From Promineifilum sp. (GTDB lineage Bacteria > Chloroflexota > Anaerolineae > Promineifilales > Promineifilaceae), in NCBI GenBank assembly GCA_017983515.1, contig JAGOBF010000006.1:62001-126000 (forward strand): a stretch of DNA of 64,000 nucleotides, read 5' to 3'. Shown one piece after another: positions 17,162-26,384 of the stretch (positions are counted from its first letter, which is position 1; each line of letters starts with the position of its first letter). The notes under the pieces were generated by a model. It was not told where the DNA came from. It ran no database searches and saw only the letters and a program-made list of their open reading frames with translations. A program made the translations under genes and the position numbers.

Positions 17162-18850
17162 TTACCCCCGCCGCAGCAACACGACGCCGATCACCGCCAG
17201 CACCACCAGCACGGCAGCCACACCCACAATGATCAGGCCCAGGTTGCCCAGGCCGCCGGATTCGGCCGGGGTGGCTTCCTCAGCCACGGCCGTCGTTTGA
17301 TCGGCCGCCGTGTCCACCGCTTCGGTGCGGGCCGAGTCGGCCACTTCCGGGGCCGTCGTCAGCCCAAACGACACCGTGTATGACTCGCCGTTGTCTATCG
17401 CCACCGCCCAGTTGTCCTCTGTCGTCGCCGCGAATCCGGCCGGCGGGTAGAGTTGCAGCTGGTAGGAATCGGCCTGCGTCAACTCGAAGCAATGCGGCTC
17501 GCTGGCTCCGTCGGTGATGTAATTGGACACCGTCGTCCCGCCGCGGGCCAGCGCAATGGCCGCGTCGGCCACCAGCGCTTCGCCCTCGTTGCGCTGGCCG
17601 TCGGCGTTGGCGTCGTCGAAGGTCGCCACGCAAATGGTGCCGGCCAGCGCCTCGACGGGCACAAAGTCGGTCGTCGGTTCGACGGATGGTGTCTCGGCGG
17701 CGGTTGCGACGCTCGCATCGCCCTCAGCCGGGGTGCCTGCCGCCGCTTCGTCCGGGGTTGCGTTCGGATCGACAGTGGCGTCGGACGCAGCGCCGGCCGT
17801 CTCGTCGACCGTCGTTTCCGGCGTGGGCGAGGCCGCGTTCGCTGCCTGGATCAGAATCTCGTCCCCCGGATTGATGAACGCCGGATTGTTATTGAGCTCG
17901 CGCAGATAGGGCAGCGCGTCTTCGGGGGCCATGCCCAGCACCGAGGCATACTGGATGGCGATGCCCCACAGCGAATCGCCAGACTGCACGACGTGGACAA
18001 TAGCTCCGTCGGCGCGCGGCGTGGGTGGGACGATAGTGGCCGCCGGTTGGGCGGCGATCGCCGGTGCGGCGGCCTGCCCCTGGGCCGGCGCACCGGGCGG
18101 CGCGGCCACAGGGGCCGTCTCGTTTAGGGCGAAAAGGCCCGGCAAGTCATAGAAGAAGCCGTTGTTGGGATAGGGGTACGTCGACGCCATCTCGATCCAG
18201 ATGGTCATATTGGGCTGGGTAGCCACGAAGTCGAAGATGAACGTCGGGTAGGCCAGGTAGAACGGGTCGATCGTCTCGGCCGTCCACCAGCCGCTATAGT
18301 TGATGGCGCTCTCGTTGCGCCAGGCGGCCCCCACCGGGCTGGCCCCCAGGCGCACGCGGCCGCTGTCTTTGCGGAAGGGGGCGACCTTGTGACCGTCCTT
18401 ATAATCTTCAAAAATATCGACGAATATGGGCGCGACCAAGCGATACTTGCGACCCACTTCCAGATTCTCGACGTCCTGCGAAATGGCCGCCCACATAGGG
18501 GCATAGGCCTTGAACACCTTCATCGTGTAGATGCCGTCTCGCCAGAAAATCTCTTCGCCGGCCGGAATACCGCCCGTGGCGTTCCAGACGACGGTTTCGG
18601 GGCGCGCTGTGGGCCACTCGCCGCCGAAGATCAATTCGTTGTCCGACCAGTGCATCTGCCAGCCGTTGGGTACGACGATTTCGGCGATGCCGTCCTGATT
18701 GTAATGGCCGTTCTCAAAGCCGGGGTTCTCCAGCAAATTCGGCCCCAGGTCTTGTGCCCGCGCCGGCCCGGCGAAAACGGCCAACCCGGCGAGCAGCAGA
18801 CTCAGAACGGCCAGCAGCGGCAAATATGTCTTGCGCATCGTGTTACTCAT
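17162..18850 (-). CDS. surface protein with LysM and SdrD B-like domains and C-terminal membrane anchor
   Basis: About 562 residues. A signal peptide (MRKTYLPLLAVLSLLLAG to ARAQ) is followed by an N-terminal module beginning NLLENPGFENG, like the carbohydrate-binding folds that start with a NPGFE motif. A LysM (HVVQSGDSLWGIAIQYA to INPGDEILIQA) would bind glycan; then an Ala/Thr/Pro linker; an SdrD B-like domain (CVATFDDANADGQRNEGE is its calcium-loop motif); and a final transmembrane helix ending in RRG. It is probably anchored on the cell surface. Two starts are possible: ATG 18850 (very close to GAGGAGA) and ATG 18838 (12 nt from it). Confidence 0.82.
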   Translation of the reverse strand: MSNTMRKTYLPLLAVLSLLLAGLAVFAGPARAQDLGPNLLENPGFENGHYNQDGIAEIVVPNGWQMHWSDNELIFGGEWPTARPETVVWNATGGIPAGEEIFWRDGIYTMKVFKAYAPMWAAISQDVENLEVGRKYRLVAPIFVDIFEDYKDGHKVAPFRKDSGRVRLGASPVGAAWRNESAINYSGWWTAETIDPFYLAYPTFIFDFVATQPNMTIWIEMASTYPYPNNGFFYDLPGLFALNETAPVAAPPGAPAQGQAAAPAIAAQPAATIVPPTPRADGAIVHVVQSGDSLWGIAIQYASVLGMAPEDALPYLRELNNNPAFINPGDEILIQAANAASPTPETTVDETAGAASDATVDPNATPDEAAAGTPAEGDASVATAAETPSVEPTTDFVPVEALAGTICVATFDDANADGQRNEGEALVADAAIALARGGTTVSNYITDGASEPHCFELTQADSYQLQLYPPAGFAATTEDNWAVAIDNGESYTVSFGLTTAPEVADSARTEAVDTAADQTTAVAEEATPAESGGLGNLGLIIVGVAAVLVVLAVIGVVLLRRG

Positions 18851-19202
18851 TCTCCTCAAAATTGACGGCCCGCCGCGCGGCCAACCCACGGAGACGGACA
18901 AAGACTGAGCGCCGGGCGCTCCCGAACAGACAGCACGCAATCTTAGCAGCACATTCCCGCGTATACCACATTTGGCCGAGCAGCATGAGAACCAGCTTAA
19001 CAGGCCGGCCGGGGCGCGGGCCCGCCTGACGTTGGTTTCTGAGCCGCAAATCGGGCTTCGGAAGAGACTGGTTAGCCGAGAACCTCGGTTTCTGCTTAGC
19101 GCCGGCCCGTTCTATGAATGAAATAAAGGCGCACTACTGATAAGATAAAGGTGGGGATTGATAAGATTTACTGTCTGAGGGAGCAAACGAAGGAGTTTGA
19201 CA
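18851..19202. other. intergenic region with one palindromic unit
   Basis: No gene seen in these 352 bp between divergent genes. It holds the unit GCCGAGAACCTCGGTTTCTG (19076-19095), a member of the family found inside aroB and aroQ. Promoters for both sides should lie here but none is clear. Confidence 0.45.
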
Positions 19203-19736
19203 ATGAGTAACTTTGGCCACACCTTTGATCGCCTCGACAAGGCGATCACGACCTGGATGGCGCGCTATGGCCTGTTGTTGCTGCGCCTCAGTCTGGGGCT
19301 GGTGTTCTTCTGGTTCGGCTTTCTCAAGTTTTTCCCCGGTCTCAGCCCGGCCCAGGACCTGGCGACGCGCACCATCGAAACTCTGTCCTTCGGGCTGATC
19401 AAGCCGGATGTATCGATCTATATTCTCGCCGTGTGGGAATCTCTCATTGGCCTGGGCCTGCTACTCGGCCGCTTCATGCGCGTCACGTTGCTGCTGCTGT
19501 TCCTGCAAATGCTGGGCACAATCACGCCCATCTTTCTCTTCCCCCACGAAGTGTTCCTCCACATCCCTTACGCGCCGACACTGGAAGGGCAGTACATCAT
19601 CAAGAACCTGGTGCTGATCAGCGCCGGGCTGGTGCTGGGGGCCACGGTGCGCGGCGGCGGCATGGTTGTGGAGCCGGGTGAGCCGATTGAGAAGCCGGGG
19701 GCGGCGCTGCCCGAAGCCGAGACGGCCGGCCGCTGA
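19203..19736 (+). CDS. DoxX family membrane protein
   Basis: 177 residues from ATG 19203, with GGAG 8 nt upstream. Four hydrophobic helices; the first, LLLLRLSLGLVFFWFGFLKF, with its WFGFLKF ending, is the DoxX signature. DoxX-type proteins are linked with thiosulfate:quinone reductase or redox stress; the exact role is unknown. The convergent neighbour is a type II NADH dehydrogenase, another quinone-linked function, but no operon is shared. Confidence 0.82.
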   Translation: MSNFGHTFDRLDKAITTWMARYGLLLLRLSLGLVFFWFGFLKFFPGLSPAQDLATRTIETLSFGLIKPDVSIYILAVWESLIGLGLLLGRFMRVTLLLLFLQMLGTITPIFLFPHEVFLHIPYAPTLEGQYIIKNLVLISAGLVLGATVRGGGMVVEPGEPIEKPGAALPEAETAGR

Positions 19737-19777
19737 CAGTACCGTCTACCTATAAAGGAAAGGGGGCGAAGAACGTT

Positions 19778-19836
19778 ATCTGCAGATGACACAGATTAAA
19801 GAAAGTGCTCCTCTACAATCTGTGAAATCTGCAGAT
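19778..19836. repeat. long hairpin of the ATCTGCAGAT/CACAGATT family
   Basis: ATCTGCAGATGACACAGATT (19778-19797) and AATCTGTGAAATCTGCAGAT (19817-19836) are inverted copies, 18 of 20 bases matching, between the convergent doxX-like and ndh genes. There is no U-run; it resembles a small palindromic element. Confidence 0.7.
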
Positions 19837-19880
19837 CATCACGCTTCTTCCCTATATTTTCGCGCCCCGGGCCTCTCCAA

Positions 19881-21227
19881 TTATTCTACTTTTGCCTTTT
19901 CCACCGGCGCGTGGTCGGCGACAGGCAGCTGCATCCAGACCGGGGCCGCTTCGCCGGTGATGAGTCGCGCTCCTTGCCGCCGGGTCAGGTAATTCCAGCC
20001 CCACTGCGTCATCACTTTCAGCTTGTTGTCGAACTCGATCAGGAAGTTGATGTGCACGAAGACCCAGATGAGCCAGGCCGGCAGGCCCGCGAAATGCAAC
20101 CGGCCGATGTCGGCCACGGCCCGGTTGCGGCCGATGACGGCCAGCATCCCCTTGTCCTTATAATGGAACGGGCGAATCTCCTTGCCAAACCGCCGCCGCC
20201 GCAATACGTCGGCGGCGTAGTCGCCCATCTGCATGGCGACCTGAGCCACGCCCGGCAGCGGCTCGCCCGTCTGGTGGGCGAAGTGGGCCAGGTCACCAAT
20301 GACGAAAATGTCGTCGTGGCCCGGCAGCGTCAGATCGGGCCGCACGATGATGCGGCCGGCGCCATCCCGTTCGGCCGCCGCCCGGTGGGCCAGCACGTCG
20401 CTCAGCGGCGAGGCCTTGACGCCCGCGCCCCACAGTACGGTATAGGTCGGGAGGAGCGTTTGCTCGTCCGTTTTCGTATCGCGTACTATCACGTAATCGT
20501 CGGTGATCTCCGTCACCAGGGCATTTGTTTGGACCGTCACGCCCAGGTCGCGCAACGATTCCGCCGCCACGGCCGACAAGTCCAGCGGGTAGGCAGCCAG
20601 GATGCGATCCAGACCTTCGATCAGAGTGATGCGCGCTTCGGCCGGATCGATAGAGCGAAACTCGCCGCGCATGGTGCGGTGGGCCAGCTCGCCCAGCGCC
20701 CCGGCCAGCTCGACGCCCGTGGGGCCACCGCCGACGATGACGAATGTCAGCAGGGCGCGGCGGCGGGCGGGGTCGGTCTCGCGCTCGGCGGCCTCGAAGG
20801 CCAGCAGCACGCGCCGCCTGATCCTGACCGCGTCCTCGATGGTTTTCAGACCTGGCGCGCGTTCTTCCCACTCGGCATCGCGGCCGAAATAGTGGTGGCT
20901 CGCGCCGGTGGCAACGATCAGGGCGTCATAGGCCACCTCGTCGCCGTCTTCTAATATAACGACCTTACGCTCGGCGTCGATGTCGATGACCTGTCCGGTC
21001 AGAAAGCGCGCGTTCTTCTGGTTCTTCAGCGCCGCCCGCAACGGGGAAGCGATGTCCTCAGGCGACAAACCACCGGTTGCCACCTGATATAATAGCGGCT
21101 GGAACAGGTGGAAGTTGCGCCGGTCGATCAGGGTGATCGCCACCGGCGCGCCGGCCATTGCCTTGGTCGCATATAGCCCGCCGAATCCGCCGCCCACGAT
21201 AACGATTTGTTCCTTGTGCTTGCTCAT
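19881..21227 (-). CDS. ndh: type II NADH dehydrogenase (NDH-2)
   Basis: 448 residues from ATG 21227 (MSKHKEQIVIVGGGFGG), with GAGAG 6 nt upstream; ATGs at 21233 and 21242 are alternatives. FAD-binding dinucleotide motif VGGGFGGLYA is at the N-terminus, and the second Rossmann motif for NADH is VIVGGGPTGVELAGAL near 170. FVIGDLAH is the late FAD-contact motif. The C-terminal segment (LPAWLIWVFVHINFLI) would bind the membrane. It passes electrons from NADH to quinone without pumping protons. Menaquinone is expected here, since menG is at 31454. Confidence 0.92.
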   Translation of the reverse strand: MSKHKEQIVIVGGGFGGLYATKAMAGAPVAITLIDRRNFHLFQPLLYQVATGGLSPEDIASPLRAALKNQKNARFLTGQVIDIDAERKVVILEDGDEVAYDALIVATGASHHYFGRDAEWEERAPGLKTIEDAVRIRRRVLLAFEAAERETDPARRRALLTFVIVGGGPTGVELAGALGELAHRTMRGEFRSIDPAEARITLIEGLDRILAAYPLDLSAVAAESLRDLGVTVQTNALVTEITDDYVIVRDTKTDEQTLLPTYTVLWGAGVKASPLSDVLAHRAAAERDGAGRIIVRPDLTLPGHDDIFVIGDLAHFAHQTGEPLPGVAQVAMQMGDYAADVLRRRRFGKEIRPFHYKDKGMLAVIGRNRAVADIGRLHFAGLPAWLIWVFVHINFLIEFDNKLKVMTQWGWNYLTRRQGARLITGEAAPVWMQLPVADHAPVEKAKVE

Positions 21228-21340
21228 TTTCATCTCTCTCATTTTCGTCGCCTAGGCAACGATTGATTACTTCTCTCCTCATCCGACGCGGCCGGGCGCG
21301 GCTATCTTACCTCACATTGTGCCGGATTTCACAATCATCC

Positions 21341-21372
21341 GCCCAGAACCCCGGTTTTTCCGGAAAACTCAG
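21341..21372. repeat. CCCGGTTTTTCCGGAAAACT palindromic unit
   Basis: CCAGAACCCCGGTTTTTCCG followed by GAAAACTCAG lies between ndh and the OsmC gene. It is of the same type as the units inside aroB (25371) and at the end of aroQ (26829). Confidence 0.5.
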
Positions 21373-21491
21373 CTCTGCCCTCTGAAAACCCTGAGAGAAC
21401 AGCCCCGACCCTTGCCCGCAACCTCTATTGTCGATACAACCTCTCTGAGGCGCACCAACGCGCCTGAGTTAATTACAAGGAGTGTAAATTT

Positions 21492-21914
21492 ATGCCCATT
21501 CGACACGCAGAAGCCCAATGGGAAGGCACATTGAAAGACGGCGGCGGTCACCTGAAGCTGGAGAGCGGCGTCTATGAAGGCCCCTACACCTGGGCCGACC
21601 GCTTTGCCGACGGCGGCGGCGCCAACCCCGAAGAGCTGCTGGGCGCGGCCCATGCCAGCTGCTATGCCATGTTCCTGTCGGCCGTCCTGACCCGCAATAA
21701 CTTTCCGCCGACGCGCATTGACACCAAGGCTTCCGTCCATCTGGGCGACGGCCCGACCATCACCCGCATCGATCTGGATGTGGTCGCCGAAGTGCCCGGC
21801 CTGGACGGAGACACATTCCAGGAGTACGCCCAGGAAGCCAAGGAAAAGTGTCCGGTCTCGAAGGCGCTGGCCGCCGTGGAAGAGATCGTGCTCACGGCGA
21901 CGCTGATCAGCTGA
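21492..21914 (+). CDS. OsmC/Ohr family peroxiredoxin
   Basis: 140 residues. The two redox cysteines expected in the family are in AAHASCYAMFLS (Cys near 57) and KEKCPVSKAL (Cys near 119); Glu in NPEELLGAA is also conserved. The family reduces organic hydroperoxides with lipoyl or thiol donors. A good AAGGAG lies 10 nt before the ATG, and a strong terminator follows. Confidence 0.9.
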   Translation: MPIRHAEAQWEGTLKDGGGHLKLESGVYEGPYTWADRFADGGGANPEELLGAAHASCYAMFLSAVLTRNNFPPTRIDTKASVHLGDGPTITRIDLDVVAEVPGLDGDTFQEYAQEAKEKCPVSKALAAVEEIVLTATLIS

Positions 21915-21945
21915 CGCGCCCCTCCCGCATCCCAAAACGTATCCG

Positions 21946-21980
21946 GCCCGCTCGATAACTCATCGGGCGGGCTTTTTTTT
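21946..21980 (+). terminator. intrinsic terminator of the OsmC gene
   Basis: GCCCGCTCGAT (21946-21956) pairs with ATCGGGCGGGC (21962-21972) with one G-U, followed by eight T (21973-21980). Confidence 0.93.
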
Positions 21981-22029
21981 GGCGGGCTTGCGCCGGTTGT
22001 AATGTGAGAGGCGTTATGATAGCCTTACC

Positions 22030-22614
22030 ATGATGACCAACAACATCGTCTCGCGCGTCAAACGCAATCACGGTCTGGAACACGCCACCATTCACATTCT
22101 GTCCGAGAGCCACAAGCGCTTCAGCGCCCAGGGCAACTCCGACCATCGCGGCTTTCACCTCAACATCTACGGCGACGTGACCGAAGACGAGGTGCGCGCG
22201 GCCGTGGCCGAGGCCCACCGCCGGCTGAACGCGGGCGAGCACAACCTGGCCGTCCATCCCAATTGCGGCACGGTGCTGGTGACGACGGCCGCGCTGGCGA
22301 CGCTGGCGGCACAGACGATGCTGGCCCTGGAGAACCGGCGCGAGCCACGGATGCGTCCCATGACGCTGATCAATGCCCTGCCGGGGGCCATGATCGCCGT
22401 CGTCGGTGCGCTCATCGTCGGCCGGCCGCTGGGTGTTCGCCTGCAGGAACGCTACACGGTTGACGGCCATCTGGGCAACTTACAGGTGGCCGACGTGCGC
22501 CGGATCGCCCCCTCGCCGGTCACTCGTCTGTTTCAGCTGCTGCTGACCGGCGGCAACTCCGACCTGGCCGCCACATCGTATTTCATCCGCACCACCGGTG
22601 GCGACGGCGCGTAA
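22030..22614 (+). CDS. DUF6391-type protein, function unknown
   Basis: 194 residues. The N-terminus KRNHGLEHATIHILSE, with HGLEHATIH, is the conserved head of the DUF6391 family, seen mostly in cyanobacteria and Chloroflexota. HPNCGTVLVTTAALATLA is a hydrophobic helix and PMTLINALPGAMIAVVGALI a second one, so it is probably membrane-bound with the His-rich part facing one side. Function is not known. It lies just upstream of holA on the same strand, 94 bp apart. Confidence 0.7.
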   Translation: MMTNNIVSRVKRNHGLEHATIHILSESHKRFSAQGNSDHRGFHLNIYGDVTEDEVRAAVAEAHRRLNAGEHNLAVHPNCGTVLVTTAALATLAAQTMLALENRREPRMRPMTLINALPGAMIAVVGALIVGRPLGVRLQERYTVDGHLGNLQVADVRRIAPSPVTRLFQLLLTGGNSDLAATSYFIRTTGGDGA

Positions 22615-22708
22615 CGGATCATTTGTGCCCTGGCGAACACATCGCGGGGCAAACACATCACTCTGACTCTTGACACCGTGGCAGACATACGGGTCGGCCG
22701 CTACTGAA

Positions 22709-23662
22709 ATGTTCCATCTCTTTCACGGTCAGGACACCTACTCCCAGCGCGAGACGTTGGCCGCGCTGCTGGCCAAAGAGGGCGACGCCGACATGCTGTC
22801 GCTCAATACCACGCGGCTGGACAGCAAAATCACCTTCGCCGACCTCCAGTCGGCCTGCGACGCCATGCCTTTTCTGGCCCGCGTGCGCGTTGTGCTGGTG
22901 CAGGACCTCTTCTCGTCCATCCCCGACAAGGCCTTCATGGAGAAGCTTGAAGCCTATCTGCGCCTTCTGCCGCCGACGACGCGGCTGATCTTTTTGGAGT
23001 CTCAGACGCTGCCCGCTAACCATCGCATCATCCGGCTGGCGGAAAAGGACAAAATCGGCTTCGTGAAGAAGTTCGACCAGCCCAAGGGCCACGACCTGGA
23101 GCGCTGGGTGCGGACACACGTGGAAGAGCGCGGCGGCCGCATTGATCCGCAGGCGGCCGGGCTGCTGGCCGCCAACGTCGGCGGCGATCTCCAGGCACTG
23201 ACCAACGAGGTCGAGAAGCTGGTGCTGTATAAAGGCCAGGCGACCATCGAAACGGCCGACGTGGTGCTGCTGTCGCCCTACGTGGCCGAGGAGACCATCT
23301 TCGAACTGGTCGACGCGCTGGGCGGGCGGCAGGCGGCCCGCGCCGCCGAGCTGTTCCAGGAGAAGCTCCACGAGGGAGCTGACCCGTTCTATCTCTTCTC
23401 GATGTTCATTCGTCAATTCCGGCTGCTGCTGCAGGCCAGGGCCTTGCTAGATGCGGGCGAGCGCCCGGCGGGCATCGCCGCGCAAATGAAGCTGCACCCG
23501 TTCGTGGCCGACAAGCTGGCCCACCAGGCGCGCAACTTCAGCCTGCCCCAACTGGAGCAGATCTACCGCCGGTTGCTGGACATCGACGTGGACGTGAAGA
23601 CGGGCAAAGCTGACCTGCTGACGGCGCTGCACCTGCTGCTGGCGGGATTGACGGTGGAGTAG
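22709..23662 (+). CDS. holA: DNA polymerase III subunit delta
   Basis: 317 residues from ATG 22709 (MFHLFHGQDTYSQ), the normal delta N-terminus; the frame extends 13 codons further up without family resemblance. The protein has the clamp-loader order: a degenerate AAA+ core (no functional Walker A), a middle helical domain (GLLAANVGGDLQALTNEVEKL is the typical motif) and a C-terminal collar domain. It opens the beta clamp for loading onto primed DNA. Confidence 0.9.
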   Translation: MFHLFHGQDTYSQRETLAALLAKEGDADMLSLNTTRLDSKITFADLQSACDAMPFLARVRVVLVQDLFSSIPDKAFMEKLEAYLRLLPPTTRLIFLESQTLPANHRIIRLAEKDKIGFVKKFDQPKGHDLERWVRTHVEERGGRIDPQAAGLLAANVGGDLQALTNEVEKLVLYKGQATIETADVVLLSPYVAEETIFELVDALGGRQAARAAELFQEKLHEGADPFYLFSMFIRQFRLLLQARALLDAGERPAGIAAQMKLHPFVADKLAHQARNFSLPQLEQIYRRLLDIDVDVKTGKADLLTALHLLLAGLTVE

Positions 23663-23678
23663 GGGCGGGGGTTGGCAA

Positions 23679-23711
23679 ACAGTATCCAGTCGCCAGCAAG
23701 CAGTGTTCGGT
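23679..23711. repeat. CAGT-type repeat after holA
   Basis: AACAGTATCCAGTCGCCAGC followed by AAGCAGTGTTCGG: short CAGT-bearing units as at 3240-3308. Confidence 0.45.
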
Positions 23712-23737
23712 GTCGGAGACGAAGAGGGGATACGCCA

Positions 23738-23772
23738 TAAAAAAAGGCCGGCCTCCCACGGAGACCGGCCCG
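23738..23772 (-). terminator. intrinsic terminator of the SIMPL gene
   Basis: On the minus strand GGGCCGGTCTCC pairs with GGGAGGCCGGCC (one bulge), followed by a run of seven or more T. It lies 33 bp beyond the stop codon of the SIMPL lipoprotein gene. Confidence 0.85.
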
Positions 23773-23804
23773 TACTACCAATACGCTTTACTGCTTACTT
23801 CTTA

Positions 23805-24563
23805 CTATCCACCGATCCCGTACGTCACCTGCACCTGCACCTGATAGCTCAGTTGCCCGGGCGAGATGCCGGGAGCGGACGCGGCTTGCTCCATGGCGAA
23901 GCCGCCGCCGCCCATGCCCAACGGCATGACCGGTTGGCCCACGATCTCGCTGATGACCACGATGTCGCCCAGCGACACACCGCCCAGCTCGGCCAGCGAT
24001 TCGGCGCGTTTGCGCGCGTCGTCCATAGCCGCAGCGCGGGCCTCGGCCTCCAGCGCGGCCGGGTCGGCCACAGTGAAGTTGACGCCGTAGATGGCGTTGG
24101 CCCCCGCTCCGGTCACGGCCGCCAGCACGTCACCCACCGCGCTGATGTCGCGAATCTTGACGTTGACCTGGTTGCTCACGCGATACCCGGCGATGCCTTC
24201 CGGCCCGTTGTCGCCGTAGATTTGCTCGGCGTAGAGGGAATAGTTGGTCGTCTGGATATCTTCCGTGGCGATACCCGCCGCTTCCAGCGCAGCCATCACA
24301 TTGTCGAGTGTGGTCTGGTTCTGCGTGGTCGCCTCTTCCACCGTCGGGGCGAAGGTATCGACGCCGACGATGACCGTGGCCTGGTCGGGCTGGCCGTAGG
24401 ACGTGCCCTGGCCGACAACGGTGACGCCGCCAGCATTGCCGACGACGGCCGCCTGCTGGCCGGGCGCGGCCGTCTGGGCCGGCAGAGCGCCGCTGCAGGC
24501 CGCCAAAGCCAAACTCATTACGACCACAAACAAAACTGCGATGATATTCTTTTTAGTAGACAT
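23805..24563 (-). CDS. SIMPL domain (DUF541) lipoprotein
   Basis: 252 residues. A lipoprotein signal peptide ends in ALAAC (Cys22). The SIMPL domain follows, starting VTVVGQGTSYGQPDQATVIV, with QTTNYSLYAEQ and YRVSNQVNVKIRD as typical strands and AMDDARKRAESLAELGGV as the conserved helix. SIMPL proteins are periplasmic or surface proteins of unclear role (26 kDa periplasmic immunogenic protein, SIMPL). RBS AAGGAG is present 8 nt upstream. Confidence 0.88.
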   Translation of the reverse strand: MSTKKNIIAVLFVVVMSLALAACSGALPAQTAAPGQQAAVVGNAGGVTVVGQGTSYGQPDQATVIVGVDTFAPTVEEATTQNQTTLDNVMAALEAAGIATEDIQTTNYSLYAEQIYGDNGPEGIAGYRVSNQVNVKIRDISAVGDVLAAVTGAGANAIYGVNFTVADPAALEAEARAAAMDDARKRAESLAELGGVSLGDIVVISEIVGQPVMPLGMGGGGFAMEQAASAPGISPGQLSYQVQVQVTYGIGG

Positions 24564-24699
24564 GTTATTAACTCCTTTCGGTTTCTGTTGAACCTATAGA
24601 CAAGACGCCGGGCGGATGCAATTGGTTCCGAAGGCCTCAGAAGTTCCCCGAAACCTCGGAGGTCTAGGTAGCGCACCAATTTGGTGGATAATAGGGGGC

Positions 24700-26319
24700 A
24701 TGGCCGACGACAATATCATCCTCACCGGCTTCATGGGTACGGGCAAGAGCACCGTCGGCCGCCTGCTGGCCGGGCGGCTGGGTCGGGCGTTCGTCGACAC
24801 CGATGAGCTGATCGCCCAACGCGACGGCCGGTCAGTCGCCGAAATCTTCAACGAAGCGGGCGAAACCCACTTCCGCGACCTGGAGGCGCAAGTTGCCACT
24901 GAGCTGGCCGGGCAGCGCGGGCTGGTCATCGCCACTGGCGGGCGGCTCATGCTCGACCCGGCCAACGCCGCCGCGCTGGGAGCCACGGGGCCGGTCTTCT
25001 GCCTGGCAGCCGAGCCGGACATGATCATCAGCCGAGTGGCGGCGGCCGCCAACGGGCGGCCCCTGCTGGCCGGAGATGCCCCCGAAGGACGCATCAAGTC
25101 GCTTCTGGAGCGCCGGGCCGCGGCCTATGCCCGCTTCCCCGCCATAGACACCGGCGACCTCACGCCCGATGACGTCGCCGGGGCCATCGCCGCGCGGGTC
25201 GCCGCCGGGCTGCGCGAGACCATCCCCGTGCGGCACCCCGGTGGTGGCTATGACGTCGTTATCGGCGACGATCTGTTAGCCGAGGCGGTCACCCTGGCCG
25301 GCATCCGGGGCGCGACAGCCATCATCAGCGACAGTCACGTCGGGCCGCTTTACGCACGGGCCATTCAAGAAGCGGGTCTTTCGGAAAAACCCGATTTCTC
25401 ACAACTCCCCATCCTGACCATGCCCGCCGGCGAGCGGCACAAGACGCTCGACACAGTGCGCGATCTCTACGATGGGCTGCTGGCCGCCGGTCTGGGCCGC
25501 GACGGGACGATCCTGGCCCTGGGCGGCGGCGTGGTAGGCGACGTGGCCGGCTTTGTGGCCGCCACCTACCTGCGCGGCATCGACTTTGCGCTCTGCCCCA
25601 CATCGCTGCTGGCGATGGTCGATTCCAGCATCGGCGGCAAGACGGGCGTCGATCTGCCGCAGGGGAAGAATCTGGTGGGGTCGTTTAAGCAGCCGCGGCG
25701 GGTAGTGGCCGATGTCGGCGCGCTGGCAACGCTGCCCGCGGCCGAGTTCACCGCCGGGCTGGCCGAGGTCGCCAAGCACGGCCTCATCGCCGACCCCATC
25801 CTGTGGCAGCGGCTGATGATGGAGGAGTGGCACTTCGACCCCCGCCGGCTGGCAACCGACCGATTGCTGCGGGCCGACCTGCACACCCTGGTGACGCGCG
25901 CTGTCCGCGTCAAGCGCGACGTGGTCGAGGAAGACCCCTATGAGCAAGGGCGGCGGGCGCTGTTGAATCTGGGCCACACGTTTGGCCACGCCGTGGAGCA
26001 GGTATCGGGCTATGCCGTCCGTCATGGCGAAGCGGTGGCGATGGGGCTGGCGGCCGCGGCCCATCTGTCGGCGGCGCGGGGAGCTTGCCCGCCGTCGCTG
26101 CCCGGCCTGGTGGAGATGGTGCTGACCCGGCTGGGGCTGCCCATCCATATCCCGCCGTCGCTCGATTCGGCCGCGCTCTATGCGGCCATGGGCAGCGACA
26201 AGAAGAAAAAGGCCGGGCGGCTGCGCTTCGTCCTGTTGCGCGACATCGGCGACGTGTTCATCGACGACGGCGTTCCCCCGGCGGCGGTGCTCGCCGCGCT
26301 GGAAGCGGTGAGGGTGTAG
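24700..26319 (+). CDS. aroKB: shikimate kinase / 3-dehydroquinate synthase fusion
   Basis: 539 residues from ATG 24700, preceded by GGGGG. Residues 1 to about 170 are shikimate kinase: Walker A GFMGTGKST, acceptor DTDELI, FRDLEA and lid RPLLAGD. Residues about 178-539 are dehydroquinate synthase: LALGGGVVGDVAGFVA for NAD, PTSLLAMVDSSIGGKTG, and the zinc-binding HTFGHAVEQ with HGEAVAMG. It joins steps 2 and 5 of the shikimate pathway in one chain, next to aroQ (step 3). Near residues 225-235 a palindromic repeat codes for SEKPDFS in the AroB N-terminal domain. Confidence 0.94.
   Translation: MADDNIILTGFMGTGKSTVGRLLAGRLGRAFVDTDELIAQRDGRSVAEIFNEAGETHFRDLEAQVATELAGQRGLVIATGGRLMLDPANAAALGATGPVFCLAAEPDMIISRVAAAANGRPLLAGDAPEGRIKSLLERRAAAYARFPAIDTGDLTPDDVAGAIAARVAAGLRETIPVRHPGGGYDVVIGDDLLAEAVTLAGIRGATAIISDSHVGPLYARAIQEAGLSEKPDFSQLPILTMPAGERHKTLDTVRDLYDGLLAAGLGRDGTILALGGGVVGDVAGFVAATYLRGIDFALCPTSLLAMVDSSIGGKTGVDLPQGKNLVGSFKQPRRVVADVGALATLPAAEFTAGLAEVAKHGLIADPILWQRLMMEEWHFDPRRLATDRLLRADLHTLVTRAVRVKRDVVEEDPYEQGRRALLNLGHTFGHAVEQVSGYAVRHGEAVAMGLAAAAHLSAARGACPPSLPGLVEMVLTRLGLPIHIPPSLDSAALYAAMGSDKKKKAGRLRFVLLRDIGDVFIDDGVPPAAVLAALEAVRV
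25371..25399 (+). repeat. GCGGGTCTTTCGGAAAAACCCG palindrome inside aroB
   Basis: The unit reads GCGGGTCTTTCGG then AAAAACCCGATTTCT and encodes GLSEKPDFS. It falls between the parts encoding LYARAIQEAG and LPILTMPAGE, a spot where length varies in the family. It resembles units at 11139, 21341 and 26829. Confidence 0.6.
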
Positions 26320-26332
26320 GAAGCGGGTAGTG

Positions 26333-26372
26333 GAAGGTATCCAGTAATCAGTGAACAGTTGATACTCAACAA
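26333..26372. repeat. CAGT-type repeat between aroKB and aroQ
   Basis: GTATCCAGTAATCAGTGAAC followed by AGTTGATACTCAAC: units like those at 3240-3308, here ending a few bases before the aroQ ribosome-binding site (AAAGAGG). Confidence 0.5.
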
Positions 26373-26384
26373 AGAGGTAATTCG

